Shown here in pieces: positions 10,033-19,285 of a stretch of 64,000 nucleotides of DNA (the first letter of the stretch is position 1; each line of letters begins with the position of its first letter). This DNA comes from Faecalibacterium langellae. GTDB lineage: Bacteria > Bacillota > Clostridia > Oscillospirales > Ruminococcaceae. Below the pieces are notes generated by a model. It worked only from the letters and a program-made list of their open reading frames with translations. It ran no database searches and was not told where the DNA came from. The stretch lies in assembly GCF_002549775.1 (NCBI RefSeq), contig NZ_NMTR01000004.1, positions 186,001 through 250,000 of the forward strand, written 5' to 3'. A program made the position numbers and the translations under genes.

Positions 10033-11328
10033 TCAGCAGATCGCTGCGCGGACCCGTTCGCCGTCGTATTCGCCCAGGCGCACATGCACGATCTCGCCGC
10101 TCTTGTGCCCCGGGGCAGACACCACCACCGGGATGTACAGCCGGGTGTAGCCGGTGAACAGGGTGCCGGAAAGCGGCGTTTCCAGCAGCACGTCGTCCTC
10201 GGTGCCCACATAAGCCGCCAGCACTTCCCGGCGGATCTCCTCGGCCTGCGCGTTCATCACGCGGCTGCGCTCCTGCTTTTCGCGCTCATGCACCTGCTGG
10301 GGGAAGTCGTAGGCCGGGGTGCCGCTGCGGCGGGAGTAGGGGAAGACGTGCACCTTCAAAAAGCCGATCTTCTTCAAAAATTCGCAGCTCTCCTCAAAAT
10401 CGGCCTGGGTCTCGCCGGGGAAGCCGCAGATGCAGTCGGTGGTGAAGCTGACCGGACGCTCTCCGTAGGCGGCGCGGATCTGGTCCACCACCTGTGCATA
10501 CTGCTCGGCGGTGTAGACGCGGCGCATCCGGCGCAGGGTGGCGGTGCAGCCGCTCTGCAGGCTCAGGTGGAACTGCGGGCAGAGCTTGTCCACAGCGGCA
10601 AGGCGGGTGATGAACTCTGGCGTGAGCATATCGGGGTCCAGGCTGCCCAGACGGATGCGCTCGATGCCTGGCACCTCGGCGCACCTTTCCACCAGCTCCA
10701 CAAGGTTCGTGCCGGTGTCCAGGCCGTAGCTGGGCAGGGAGATGGCGCTGAGCACCACCTCGCGGTAGCCGGCAGCCGCCAGCTGACGCAGCTCGGCCAG
10801 GATGCTGGCCTCATCGCGGCTGCGCACCGGGCCGCGGGCGCGGGGGATGACGCAGTAGGCGCACTGGCGGTTGCAGCCATCCTCCACCTTGATGAAAGCG
10901 CGGGTGTGGGTCTCGAACCGCTCCACAGGCAGTTCTTCAAACTTTTCGCCGCGCTGGTGGGGGGTGATGGCAACGATGCGCTCGTGACCGTCCAGGAGTT
11001 TTTGTACATTGTCCAGAATGGCCTTGCGGTCGCCGTTGCCGCACACGAGGTCGGCCTCGGTGAACTGGGCGGCTTCCTCCGGGAAGGCCTGCGGGTAGCA
11101 GCCGGTGAGCACCGTGACGGCACCGGGGTTCTCGCGCTTTTTGCGGCGCAGCCACTTGCGGCTTTTCTGGTCGCCAAAGTTGGTGACGGTGCAGCTGTTC
11201 ACGATGAACACATCAGCCGGTTCACCTTCCTGCGCGACGGTGAAGCCGTTGGAGCGGAACATCTGTTCCAGCGCGCCGGTCTCGTTCAGGTTGACCTTGC
11301 AGCCCAGAGTATAAAAACAAACTCGCAT
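10033..11328 (-). CDS. mtaB: tRNA t6A37 methylthiotransferase MtaB
   Basis: 431 residues of the MiaB-like radical SAM family. It installs the methylthio group of ms2t6A at position 37 of ANN-decoding tRNAs. The N-terminal UPF0004 domain has Cys10 (FYTLGCKVN), Cys46 and Cys77 for the auxiliary [4Fe-4S] cluster. The radical SAM CxxxCxxC is Cys152, Cys156 and Cys159 (GCNRQCAYC), and a C-terminal TRAM domain follows. MtaB is called over MiaB from the LGCKVN start and overall shape. The open frame continues far upstream, but ATG 11328 (MRVCFYTLGC) has AAAGGA 8 bases before it and a promoter at 11377, so the extension is spurious. Confidence 0.93.
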   Translation of the reverse strand: MRVCFYTLGCKVNLNETGALEQMFRSNGFTVAQEGEPADVFIVNSCTVTNFGDQKSRKWLRRKKRENPGAVTVLTGCYPQAFPEEAAQFTEADLVCGNGDRKAILDNVQKLLDGHERIVAITPHQRGEKFEELPVERFETHTRAFIKVEDGCNRQCAYCVIPRARGPVRSRDEASILAELRQLAAAGYREVVLSAISLPSYGLDTGTNLVELVERCAEVPGIERIRLGSLDPDMLTPEFITRLAAVDKLCPQFHLSLQSGCTATLRRMRRVYTAEQYAQVVDQIRAAYGERPVSFTTDCICGFPGETQADFEESCEFLKKIGFLKVHVFPYSRRSGTPAYDFPQQVHEREKQERSRVMNAQAEEIRREVLAAYVGTEDDVLLETPLSGTLFTGYTRLYIPVVVSAPGHKSGEIVHVRLGEYDGERVRAAIC

Positions 11329-11376
11329 GAGGGATATCCTTTCGACAAAACAGGGATTCGATTTGCAGTACCCCTC

Positions 11377-11406
11377 ATTATATAACACAAAAGCACTGCC
11401 ATGCAA
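11377..11406 (-). promoter_or_regulatory. Sigma-A promoter of mtaB
   Basis: Minus strand TTGCAT, 18-nt spacer, TATAAT, about 50 bases upstream of the start. Confidence 0.65.
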
Positions 11407-11515
11407 GATGGAATTTGCACAGGCAGGTGCTTTTGTGTGGAAAACCGGGCAGACATGCCGCTCGCAGCTGCCGCATACACTGCAACCAGAGAGTTTGTGC
11501 GGGGAGGGAAGCGGA

Positions 11516-12763
11516 ATGGAACGGAGAAATCTGGCGCTTTTGTGTGCAGGGGTGGTGTGCTTCTGGCTGTTTGCGCTGGCATTCGGCACAGCACAGGACA
11601 GCGGCCTGCGGTGGGTGGAAGCACCGGCCGCCGCGCAGACGGCTGCAGCAGAGGCCGGGGAGCCCGCCGCGCTCACGGCGGCGCAGCCGGACTTGACCCT
11701 CAACTGCCGCGCGGTCTGCCTGATCGACCAGGACACCGGCACCGTTTTATATGAAAAAAATGCCGACCAGCAGATGCCCATTGCCTCCATCACCAAGGTG
11801 ATGACCCTACTGCTGACCTTTGAGGCCATCCACGACGGGCGGCTGACGCTGGACACCCTTGTGCCCGTGAGCGAGCACGCCTACCACATGGGCGGCAGCC
11901 AGATCTGGCTGGAACCCGGCGAGCAGTTCACGCTGGATGAGATGATCAAGGCCATCTGCGTGTCCTCGGCCAACGACGCCGCCGTGGCGGTGGCGGAGCT
12001 GGTGGGCGGCAGCGAACAGGGCTTTGTCCAGATGATGAACGACCGCGCCGCCGAGCTGGGCATGACGAACACCACCTTCCACAACGCCTGCGGGCTGGAT
12101 ACCGAAGGCCACCTTTCCACGGCCCGGGATGTGGCCATCATGAGCCGCCAGATTTTGACCACCTGCCCGGAGGTGCTGCACTATACCGGCATTTGGACCG
12201 ACACCCTGCGGGGCGGGGCCACCCAGCTGGTGAACACCAACAAGCTGCTGCGGCGGTATAACGGCATCACCGGTCTGAAGACCGGCACCACCGGCGGGGC
12301 TGGGGTGTGCATCAGCGCCAGCGCCACCCGCGACGGGCTGAACCTGATCGCCGTGGTGCTGGGGGCACCTTCCAGCAAAGACCGGTTCGAAGCGGCCACC
12401 ACCCTGCTGGACTATGGCTTTGCGGCATGGCGCGCGGCCCCGCTGCCCGCCATGGAAGACCGGCCTCTCCTTATAAAGGTAAGGGGCAGCGCCGAGGAGA
12501 GCGTGCCACTGGAATATTCCGCCCTGCCGGAAAGCATCCTGATGCCGAAGGAGAGCGCGGCCGAGCTCACCGCGCAGCTCACCCTGCCCGACGAGCTGGA
12601 TGCACCGGTGCAGCAGGGCCAGGCCGTGGGCATGGTGCGCATCCTGGCCGGGGAGAGTGTGCTGGGCGAGTACGACATCTGCGCGGCGGCCGATGCGCCG
12701 GAGATGGATTTTGGCACGGCGCTGGGCCTGCTGTGGGGCACTTTGACCGGGCAGAGTGGTTGA
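11516..12763 (+). CDS. D-alanyl-D-alanine carboxypeptidase (PBP5/DacF family, S11)
   Basis: 415 residues. An N-terminal hydrophobic segment (LALLCAGVVCFWLFALAFG, residues 6-24) is a signal or anchor. The penicillin-binding motifs are SITK (91-94, nucleophile Ser91), SAN (151-153) and KTG (255-257). A beta-rich PBP5-type C-terminal domain (residues about 330-400) follows. It trims the terminal D-Ala of peptidoglycan pentapeptides outside the membrane. ATG 11516 follows GGGAGGGAAGCGGA; longer in-frame starts would place the signal peptide internally. Divergent from mtaB. Confidence 0.92.
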   Translation: MERRNLALLCAGVVCFWLFALAFGTAQDSGLRWVEAPAAAQTAAAEAGEPAALTAAQPDLTLNCRAVCLIDQDTGTVLYEKNADQQMPIASITKVMTLLLTFEAIHDGRLTLDTLVPVSEHAYHMGGSQIWLEPGEQFTLDEMIKAICVSSANDAAVAVAELVGGSEQGFVQMMNDRAAELGMTNTTFHNACGLDTEGHLSTARDVAIMSRQILTTCPEVLHYTGIWTDTLRGGATQLVNTNKLLRRYNGITGLKTGTTGGAGVCISASATRDGLNLIAVVLGAPSSKDRFEAATTLLDYGFAAWRAAPLPAMEDRPLLIKVRGSAEESVPLEYSALPESILMPKESAAELTAQLTLPDELDAPVQQGQAVGMVRILAGESVLGEYDICAAADAPEMDFGTALGLLWGTLTGQSG

Positions 12764-12886
12764 AAGAACGCTTTACCGTCTAAAAGTAAAAAATGGACCG
12801 CCGAACGGAACTGGCTGTGTGAACAATTCTGGATGAAGAAACAAAAAAACACTATTAAAATTGTATGAAATCCAAGGATTTTGACC

Positions 12887-12915
12887 TTGACTTTACCCGG
12901 AGGGAACGGTACACT
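12887..12915 (+). promoter_or_regulatory. Sigma-A promoter of pgi
   Basis: TTGACT, 17-nt spacer, TACACT, about 60 bases upstream of the pgi ATG. I see no convincing terminator for the preceding gene in 12764-12886. Confidence 0.7.
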
Positions 12916-12977
12916 TATACCAAGATATTTCCTCGCGGGGCAAAGGTCCCGAAAATCGTTTTGGAGGTTATAATAAA

Positions 12978-14309
12978 ATGAGTGTTGCACTGAACACGAA
13001 GCACCTCTCCGGTTTTATCAGCGGAGAGGAATATGCAGCCATCTACCCGCAGGTGGAAGCTGCCCACAAACAGCTGGAAGCAAAGTCCGGCCCGGGCAAC
13101 GACTTCCTGGGCTGGATGTACCTGCCCCGCGACTATGATAAGGAAGAATTCGCCCGCATCAAGGCAGCCGCTGCCAAGATCCGTGAGGATTCCGACGTAC
13201 TGGTGGTCGCCGGCATCGGCGGCAGCTACCTGGGTGCCCGCGCTGTGGTGGAGGCCGTCAAGGGCATGTACCACAACGAGATCGAGGACGGCCTGAAGAT
13301 CTACTTCTGCGGCAACAGCATCAGCCCCACCTATCTGAACAACATCATCAGCCTGTGCAAGGGCAAGCGCTTCTCCATCAACGTCATCTCCAAGTCCGGC
13401 ACCACCACCGAGACCAGCCTGGCCTTCCGCGTGCTGCGCGAGCTGCTGGAGAAGGAGATGGGCGTCGAGGAAGCCAACAAGCGCATCTACGCCACCACCG
13501 ACCGTGCCAAGGGCACCCTGAAGCAGCTGGCCGACGCACAGGGCTGGCCCACCTTCGTGGTCCCCGATGACGTGGGCGGCCGCTACTCGGTGCTGAGCGC
13601 TGTGGGCCTGCTGCCCATCGCCGCCGCCGGCATCGACATCGACGAGCTGATGAAGGGCGCAGCCGACGCCATGGAGCGTTTCTCCGTGCTGAGCCCCGAT
13701 AACGACGCTTACAAGTATGCAGCCATCCGCAACATCCTGTACCGCAAGGGCAAGAGCGTGGAAATTCTGGAATGCTACGAGCCGGACTTCACCCTGATGA
13801 ACGAGTGGTACAAGCAGCTGTTCGGCGAGAGCGAGGGCAAGGACAACAAGGGCCTGTTCCCCGCAAGCTGCATCTTCTCCACCGACCTGCACTCCATGGG
13901 CCAGTTCATCCAGGAAGGCTCCCGCATCATGTTCGAGACCATCGTGGATGTGAAGAAGCCGGCACAGGATCTGTTCATTGACCCGCTGGAGGGCAACTTC
14001 GACGGCCTGAACTTCCTGGCAAACCAGAACATGAGCGTGGTCAACCGCAAGGCCATGGAGGGCACCATCCTCGCCCACACCGATGGCGGCGTGCCCGAGG
14101 TGCTGATCGAGGTGGACGACCTGTCCGCTTACAATGTGGGCTACCTGATCTACTTCTTCTGGCGTGCATGTGCCTGCAGCGGCTACCTGCTGAGCGTGAA
14201 CCCCTTCAACCAGCCCGGCGTGGAAAGCTACAAGAAGAATATGTTCGCCCTGCTGGGCAAGCCCGGCTACGAGGGCCTGACCGCTGAGCTGGAAGCCAAG
14301 CTGAAGTAA
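12978..14309 (+). CDS. pgi: Glucose-6-phosphate isomerase
   Basis: 443 residues, the shorter Firmicutes-type phosphoglucose isomerase. It interconverts glucose-6-phosphate and fructose-6-phosphate in glycolysis. The sugar-phosphate sites are visible as [13 protein letters not shown] and [16 protein letters not shown], with QGSRIMFET and the C-terminal [13 protein letters not shown] carrying the catalytic Lys. The start has GGAGG 10 bases upstream. It has its own promoter and is followed 64 bases later by a small P-loop gene in the same direction. Confidence 0.96.
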   Translation: MSVALNTKHLSGFISGEEYAAIYPQVEAAHKQLEAKSGPGNDFLGWMYLPRDYDKEEFARIKAAAAKIREDSDVLVVAGIGGSYLGARAVVEAVKGMYHNEIEDGLKIYFCGNSISPTYLNNIISLCKGKRFSINVISKSGTTTETSLAFRVLRELLEKEMGVEEANKRIYATTDRAKGTLKQLADAQGWPTFVVPDDVGGRYSVLSAVGLLPIAAAGIDIDELMKGAADAMERFSVLSPDNDAYKYAAIRNILYRKGKSVEILECYEPDFTLMNEWYKQLFGESEGKDNKGLFPASCIFSTDLHSMGQFIQEGSRIMFETIVDVKKPAQDLFIDPLEGNFDGLNFLANQNMSVVNRKAMEGTILAHTDGGVPEVLIEVDDLSAYNVGYLIYFFWRACACSGYLLSVNPFNQPGVESYKKNMFALLGKPGYEGLTAELEAKLK

Positions 14310-14373
14310 AAACAGGACGTTATAAAAAATGATCTCCCGCCGCAAGGCGTGGAAAATACAGGAGGACTGAACT

Positions 14374-14778
14374 ATGATTAAACTGATTGTTGGTACCAAG
14401 GGCTCCGGCAAGACCAAGGCGATGATCGACCAGATCAATGACGCGGTCAAGACCTCCAAGGGCAACGTGGTCGTCGTGGAAAAGGGCATGAAGCTCACCT
14501 ACGACATCGCTCCTGCTGCACGTCTGATCGACCTGGACGAGTATAAGATCGCCGGCGGCGAAATGCTGTATGGCTTCGTTGCAGGCCTGATGGCAAGCAA
14601 CTACGATATCACCGATCTGTACATCGACGGCATCCTGAAGGTGCTGGATCACGACATCAGCCGTCTGGGCGTTGTGCTGGACGAGATGGCCGCCATCGCA
14701 GGCGACTCCGTCAAGGTCACCGTCACCGTCAGCGCAGACGAGGCTGCTCTGCCCCACGACGTGAAGAAGTACCTGTAA
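14374..14778 (+). CDS. Small P-loop ATP-binding protein of unknown function
   Basis: 134 residues. Residues 1-16 are a beta strand and Walker A (IVGTKGSGKTKAM). A Walker B-like hydrophobic strand ends in acidic residues (LGVVLDEMAAIAG). It is much shorter than most P-loop enzymes and has no visible extra domain. Similar short proteins are annotated in clostridia as ATP-binding or twitching-motility-like proteins, but nothing here shows pili. AGGAGG precedes the ATG by 8 bases. Probably cotranscribed with pgi. Function unknown. Confidence 0.8.
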   Translation: MIKLIVGTKGSGKTKAMIDQINDAVKTSKGNVVVVEKGMKLTYDIAPAARLIDLDEYKIAGGEMLYGFVAGLMASNYDITDLYIDGILKVLDHDISRLGVVLDEMAAIAGDSVKVTVTVSADEAALPHDVKKYL

Positions 14779-14808
14779 TCGACGCGAATTTCGGGATCTG
14801 AACCATTT

Positions 14809-14861
14809 TGAACAGGCAGAGGACCGGGAAATTTAAATTTTTTCGGTTTTCTGCCTGTTTT
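14809..14861 (+). terminator. Terminator after the P-loop gene
   Basis: AACAGGCAGA...ACCG pairs with CGGT...TCTGCCTGTT across an AT-rich loop and ends in a short T run. The yceD promoter begins 5 bases later. Confidence 0.65.
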
Positions 14862-14865
14862 GGTG

Positions 14866-14894
14866 TTGACAAAGGGCTGCGTTGGAGATATACT
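14866..14894 (+). promoter_or_regulatory. Sigma-A promoter of yceD-rpmF
   Basis: TTGACA, 17-nt spacer, TATACT. The start codon is about 28 bases downstream, so the 5' UTR is short. Confidence 0.85.
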
Positions 14895-14921
14895 AACAAA
14901 GCAGCCTTTCAGAGGTGTACT

Positions 14922-15422
14922 ATGCAATTTGACCTGAGAAAGTTTATCGCCACCGGCAGACAACCTTATCATGCAGAGTTTCAGTGTGATTTATCTGCAC
15001 ATGATTATGCCGGGGCAAGGATCCCCCAGCCTGTCACGGCCGTGTTTGACGCGGAGACGGACGGCGACGAGATCCGGATGACACTGCGGGCAAACGCATC
15101 GGTGCACGGAGAGTGCGCCCGCTGCCTCGACCCGGTCGTTCGGGATGAGGTAGTCGATACGGAGTGGACGGTCAAGGAGCGGGATCTGGATGACCCGGAT
15201 TTCGATCTTCCGCTGGACGAAAAAGGCCATCTGGATGTGGATGAATGGCTCAACCAGGAGTTCATGTTCCAGATTCCCACGGTGCTGCTTTGCAGTGCCG
15301 ACTGCGCCGGGCTCTGCCCCGTGTGCGGCAAGAAAAAAGCGGAATGTACCTGTCAGCCGACAGAGCAGACCGAAGCTACCGTAGACACAAGGCTCGCGAT
15401 CCTTAAATCACTGCTGAACTGA
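14922..15422 (+). CDS. yceD: YceD family protein (DUF177), rRNA accumulation / ribosome assembly
   Basis: 166 residues. The family is linked to accumulation of 23S rRNA and is almost always encoded directly before rpmF, as here (26-base gap). Typical features are the N-terminal FDLRKFIATGR, central ECARCLDPV (two cysteines), the acidic DLDDPDFDLPLDE and a C-terminal cysteine cluster (CSADCAGLCPVCGKKKAEC) that may bind zinc. ATG 14922 has GAGGTG upstream and suits the promoter at 14866; upstream in-frame starts lie before that promoter. Confidence 0.92.
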   Translation: MQFDLRKFIATGRQPYHAEFQCDLSAHDYAGARIPQPVTAVFDAETDGDEIRMTLRANASVHGECARCLDPVVRDEVVDTEWTVKERDLDDPDFDLPLDEKGHLDVDEWLNQEFMFQIPTVLLCSADCAGLCPVCGKKKAECTCQPTEQTEATVDTRLAILKSLLN

Positions 15423-15448
15423 TAAACCCATCAAGGAGGTGCAAAAAT

Positions 15449-15628
15449 ATGGCAGTACCTAAGAGACATCTTTCCAAGGCCCGCCGCGACAAGCGTCGCA
15501 GCAATGTTTGGAAGCTGGAGGCCCCCGCACTGGTCAAGTGCAGCAACTGTGGCTCTCTGAAGCTCCCCCACCAGGCATGTGGCAACTGCGGTTACTACAA
15601 GGGCGAGGAAGTCATCAAGAAGGCCTAA
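15449..15628 (+). CDS. rpmF: 50S ribosomal protein L32
   Basis: 59 residues starting MAVPKRHLSKARRDKRR, the usual L32 N-terminus. A zinc-ribbon follows, with Cys-x2-Cys (KCSNCGS) and a second Cys-x2-Cys (ACGNCGYY). CAAGGAGGTG lies 6 bases before the ATG. It is a structural protein of the large subunit near the tunnel exit region, cotranscribed with yceD. The four cysteines indicate the zinc-binding rather than zinc-independent paralogue form. Confidence 0.97.
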   Translation: MAVPKRHLSKARRDKRRSNVWKLEAPALVKCSNCGSLKLPHQACGNCGYYKGEEVIKKA

Positions 15629-15664
15629 TTTGCGCGGAATTGGTGGCATAATGGTGTTATGTAC

Positions 15665-15696
15665 AGAAGGGGAGGGCGCACGCCTTCCCCTTCTTG
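15665..15696 (+). terminator. Terminator of yceD-rpmF
   Basis: AGAAGGGGAGGGC / GCCTTCCCCTTCT hairpin followed by TTGTTCT. Confidence 0.8.
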
Positions 15697-15751
15697 TTCT
15701 GTAACAGAGAAAATCCAAATCAGAAGCCCTCTCAGCCGCTTTCGGGCGGTC

Positions 15752-15777
15752 GCTCTCCCGGTGCGGAGAGCTTTTTG
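15752..15777 (+). terminator. Second hairpin with T run before the DUF512 gene
   Basis: GCTCTCC / GGAGAGC stem, 6-nt loop, then TTTTT. Either a back-up terminator or an attenuator, since it lies only 45 bases before the next start codon. Confidence 0.6.
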
Positions 15778-15821
15778 TACGTGAAAATACCTTTTTATAA
15801 AAGGAAAAGGAGGTGGATGCT

Positions 15822-17153
15822 GTGGCAATGAAGATCGCGCGGGTGGACCCCGGCAGCGAAGCGGAAGCGCTGGGCCTTGGCCCGGGTGACGAGCTGCTGA
15901 GCGTGGACGAAAACGAGCTGAACGACAGCCTGGACTACGATTTTTATACCGACAGCAAAAGCTTCCACCTGAAAGCAAGGGTGGCGGACGGCATCCGCGA
16001 GTGGGACGTGCAGCGTGCAGAGCGCGGCCCCTTCGGCTGCGACTTCCAGACCTATCTGGGCGACCAGAAGCACTCCTGCTCCAACCACTGCATGTTCTGC
16101 TTCATTGACCAGCTGCCCCCGGGCATGCGCGAGAGTCTTTACTTCAAGGACGACGACGAGCGGCTCTCCTTCCTGTTCGGCAACTATATCACCATGACCA
16201 ACATGCAGGACCACGAGATCGACCGCATCATCAAGATGCACATCTCGCCCATTAACATTTCGGTGCACACCACGAACCCTCAGCTGCGTGTGCGGATGCT
16301 GGCCAACAAGCGCGGCGGCGAGGTGCTCAAGTACCTGCCGCGGCTGGTGGAGGGCGGCATTGCCGTCAACTGCCAGCTGGTGCTGTGCCGCGGCATCAAC
16401 GATGGCGACGAGCTGCGCCGCACCCTGAGCGATCTGCTGGAGCTGACCCCTATGGTGCAGAGCATCGCGGCGGTGCCCTGCGGCGTGACGGATTACCGCA
16501 AAAATCTGTTCCCGCAGACGCCCTACGACGCCGCCACCAGCGCCGAAGTCATCGACATCATGGAAGAATTCGGCGACGAGTGCAAGCGCCGCCACGGCAA
16601 GCGCATCATTTATCCCAGCGATGAATGGTACCTCAAGGCCGGGCGGCCTATCCCGCCGGAGGAGTTCTATGAGGACTTTGACCAGCTGGAAAACGGTGTG
16701 GGCATGATGCGCCTGTACGCCAAGGAATTCCTGGACGAGCTGGAAAAACCGCACCGCATCTTCGGCTCCAAAAAGCTGGACGTGGTCACCGGCGAGATGG
16801 CGTCGCCCCTCATCAACCAGATGATGGCCGAGCTGCACCGCCAGTACCCCATGATCGAGGTGACGGTGCACACCATCAAAAACAAGTTCTTCGGCGGCAA
16901 TGTGGGCGTGGCAGGCCTTGTGACCGCCACCGACATCATTGCCCAGTGCGAGGGCAAACTGACCAGCGGCACGTTGGGCGTGCCTGCCGTGATGCTGCGC
17001 GAAGAAAAGGATACCTTTCTGGACGATATCACCACCGATCAGCTGGCCCAGCGCCTGGGCGTGAAGGTGGAGGTGCTGCCGACCTCTGGCGGCGACGAAG
17101 CCCGCGCTCTGCTGCGCAGCGGCCTGCACATTGCAAGGAGAAGAAAAGCATAA
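15822..17153 (+). CDS. DUF512 / radical SAM-like PDZ protein
   Basis: 443 residues. The N-terminal 60 residues form a PDZ-like domain (SEAEALGLGPGDELLSVD). Next comes CSNHCMFC (Cys86, Cys90, Cys93), a CxxxCxxC that would hold a radical SAM [4Fe-4S] cluster, followed by PPGMRESLYFKDDDER and ISVHTTNP. The C-terminal half is DUF512. The family is widespread in Firmicutes with no settled reaction. A GTG start at 15822 is chosen because AGGAGG lies 8 bases before it; ATG 15828 and GTG 15813 are alternatives. It leads an operon with der (30-base gap) and plsY. Confidence 0.85.
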   Translation: MAMKIARVDPGSEAEALGLGPGDELLSVDENELNDSLDYDFYTDSKSFHLKARVADGIREWDVQRAERGPFGCDFQTYLGDQKHSCSNHCMFCFIDQLPPGMRESLYFKDDDERLSFLFGNYITMTNMQDHEIDRIIKMHISPINISVHTTNPQLRVRMLANKRGGEVLKYLPRLVEGGIAVNCQLVLCRGINDGDELRRTLSDLLELTPMVQSIAAVPCGVTDYRKNLFPQTPYDAATSAEVIDIMEEFGDECKRRHGKRIIYPSDEWYLKAGRPIPPEEFYEDFDQLENGVGMMRLYAKEFLDELEKPHRIFGSKKLDVVTGEMASPLINQMMAELHRQYPMIEVTVHTIKNKFFGGNVGVAGLVTATDIIAQCEGKLTSGTLGVPAVMLREEKDTFLDDITTDQLAQRLGVKVEVLPTSGGDEARALLRSGLHIARRRKA

Positions 17154-17183
17154 AACCTTTTGTTATAGAAAGGAGGAACCCCT

Positions 17184-18527
17184 ATGAGCAAACCGATCGT
17201 AGCAGTGGTGGGCCGCCCCAACGTGGGCAAATCCACCCTGTTCAACAAGCTGTGCGGTCAGCGCCTTGCCATTGTGGAGGACACGCCGGGCATTACCCGT
17301 GACCGCATTTTTGCCAACTGCGAGTGGAACGGCCATGACTTTCTGCTGGTGGACACCGGCGGTATTGAGCCCAAGGCTACCGAGGGCATTCTGGCCCACA
17401 TGCGGGAGCAGGCCCAGATCGCCATTGACACTGCAGACTGCATCATCATGGTGGTGGACGTGCGCGACGGCCTGACCGCCGCGGACGAGGATGTGGCCCA
17501 CATGCTGCGCCGCAGCCACAAGCCCATCATTCTGGCCGTGAACAAGTGCGACAAGGTGGGCGATGCCCCCATGGAGATGTACGAGTTCTACAACCTCGGC
17601 TTTGACGAGGTGATGCCCATTTCGTCCGTGCACGGCCACGGCACCGGTGATCTGCTGGATGCTGTGTGTGCCCACCTCGATTTCAGCGAGACCGTGGTGG
17701 AGGAAGACCGCATCCCCGTTGCCATCATCGGCCGCCCCAACGTGGGCAAGTCCAGCCTGACCAACCGCATTCTGGGCGAGAACCGCATGATCGTGGCAAA
17801 CGAGGCGGGCACCACCCGTGATGCCATTGACACCCCGGTGGACAACGCTTATGGCAAGTTCATCTTTACCGATACCGCCGGTCTGCGCAAGCGCAGCAAC
17901 ATCACCGACGGCCTGGAGCGCTATATGGTGGTGCGTGCGCTGGCCGCTGTGGAGCGCAGCCGCGTGGCACTGATCCTTGTGGATGCCACCGTCGGCTTCA
18001 CCGAGCAGGACAGCAAGGTGGCCGGTTACGCCCACGAGCAGGGCAAGGCCTGCATCATCGTCGTGAACAAGTGGGACGCCGTGGAAGGCAAGGAGACCAA
18101 CACCATGGAGCTGCAGCGCCGCGGCTATGCCGAGTGCTTCAGCTTTATGGGCTATGCGCCCATCATCTTCATCTCGGCCCAGACCGGTTACAACGTGAAC
18201 AAGCTGATGCAGCTCATCCGCGACGTGGACAGCCAGAACGGTGCCCGCGTGCCCACCGGTGTGCTGAACGAGATGCTGGCCCGCGCCACGGCCCGTATGC
18301 AGCCACCCAGCGACAAGGGCCGCCGCCTGAAGATCTTCTACCTGACCCAGGCATCCACCCGCCCGCCCACGTTCGTGGCCTTCGTCAACTCGAAGCAGCT
18401 GTTCCACTTCAGCTATCAGCGGTATATCATCAACCAGATCCGCGAGAACTTTGGCCTGGAACACACCCCCATCCGTCTGGTCGTGCGCGAGCGCGGCTCC
18501 GGCGAAGTGGGCGCAAAGGACGTGTAA
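17184..18527 (+). CDS. der: Ribosome biogenesis GTPase Der (EngA)
   Basis: 447 residues with two tandem G domains. The first is near the N-terminus (GRPNVGKSTLFNKL, DTPGITRD, DTGGIE, NKCDK). The second begins near residue 180 (GRPNVGKSSLTNRI, DTAGLRKR, NKWDAVE). A C-terminal KH-like domain carries LKIFYLTQASTRPPTFV. Der is essential for 50S subunit maturation and acts on the ribosome in the cytoplasm. AAAGGAGG precedes the ATG. It sits between the DUF512 gene and plsY. Confidence 0.97.
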   Translation: MSKPIVAVVGRPNVGKSTLFNKLCGQRLAIVEDTPGITRDRIFANCEWNGHDFLLVDTGGIEPKATEGILAHMREQAQIAIDTADCIIMVVDVRDGLTAADEDVAHMLRRSHKPIILAVNKCDKVGDAPMEMYEFYNLGFDEVMPISSVHGHGTGDLLDAVCAHLDFSETVVEEDRIPVAIIGRPNVGKSSLTNRILGENRMIVANEAGTTRDAIDTPVDNAYGKFIFTDTAGLRKRSNITDGLERYMVVRALAAVERSRVALILVDATVGFTEQDSKVAGYAHEQGKACIIVVNKWDAVEGKETNTMELQRRGYAECFSFMGYAPIIFISAQTGYNVNKLMQLIRDVDSQNGARVPTGVLNEMLARATARMQPPSDKGRRLKIFYLTQASTRPPTFVAFVNSKQLFHFSYQRYIINQIRENFGLEHTPIRLVVRERGSGEVGAKDV

Positions 18528-18554
18528 GCGCCCGCAAAGGAGGCATCTGGCTTT

Positions 18555-19217
18555 ATGATGAAAACGATCCTCATCGCCGCAGCCACCATCCTGCAGGCCT
18601 ATCTGCTGGGCAGTGTGGACGCCGGCATCCTCATCAGCAAGTTCGTATACCACGATGACGTGCGCAAGCACGGCAGCGGTGCCGCCGGTATGACCAACAT
18701 GCTGCGCACCTTCGGCAAGAAGGCCGCTGCCATGACGGCGGCGGTGGATGTGCTCAAGGGCGTTGCCGCTGTGTGCATCGGCCGGTGGATGTTCCACCTG
18801 CTGCCCGCCGACGCCGGTGTTTCGCCGTATCTGGGCGTGTATCTGGCCGCGATTTTCGCAGTGCTGGGCCATCTGTACCCGCTGTACTTCGGCTTCAAGG
18901 GCGGCAAGGGCGTGCTGGTGGCAGGCGGTGCCATTCTGGCCATCCAGCCGGTGCTGCTGCCGTTTCTGGCCATCATCTTCCTCGTGTGCCTGATCCCCAC
19001 CGGCATGGTGTCGCTGGGCAGCGTGGCCATGGCTGCGCTTTACCCGCTGCTGACCATCCTCTATGGTGTCATCCGGGGCTATGCCGCCGGTGATATGCTG
19101 GTGTGCGCCATCGGTTCGGGCTTCATGTCCGGCATGGTGATCTACATGCATCGTGCCAACATCCAGCGCATCCGTGAGGGCAAGGAGTACCGCTTCGGTA
19201 AGCACAATAAAAAATAA
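18555..19217 (+). CDS. plsY: Acyl-phosphate:glycerol-3-phosphate acyltransferase PlsY
   Basis: 220 residues with five predicted membrane helices. The three conserved cytoplasmic loops are LLGSVDAGILISK, HGSGAAGMTNMLRTFGKK (with the GxxN-type catalytic segment) and GHLYPLYFGFKGGKGV (binding glycerol-3-phosphate). It starts phospholipid synthesis by acylating glycerol-3-phosphate from acyl phosphate. It lies 27 bases after der, a common Firmicutes arrangement. ATG 18555 is taken; ATG 18558 is equally possible. Confidence 0.95.
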   Translation: MMKTILIAAATILQAYLLGSVDAGILISKFVYHDDVRKHGSGAAGMTNMLRTFGKKAAAMTAAVDVLKGVAAVCIGRWMFHLLPADAGVSPYLGVYLAAIFAVLGHLYPLYFGFKGGKGVLVAGGAILAIQPVLLPFLAIIFLVCLIPTGMVSLGSVAMAALYPLLTILYGVIRGYAAGDMLVCAIGSGFMSGMVIYMHRANIQRIREGKEYRFGKHNKK

Positions 19218-19227
19218 ATCTGTAAAT

Positions 19228-19280
19228 GCAACCACCCCGCAGCGTACCGGGTCTCCGGCAGCGCTGCGGGGTGGTTTTGT
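19228..19280. terminator. Bidirectional terminator between plsY and the PsiE-like gene
   Basis: AACCACCCCGCAGCG / CGCTGCGGGGTGGTT, a 15-bp perfect stem, with T runs on both sides. It lies between converging genes. Confidence 0.9.
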
Positions 19281-19285
19281 TTGTG

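Noticed and set aside
10033-11856. Extension of mtaB upstream to 11856
   Set aside because: The extra N-terminus overlaps the divergent carboxypeptidase gene on the other strand and lies before the promoter and ribosome-binding site of mtaB.
17163-19235. 690-codon minus-strand ORF across der and plsY
   Set aside because: Antisense shadow of two conserved genes, with no ribosome-binding site and no known domain.
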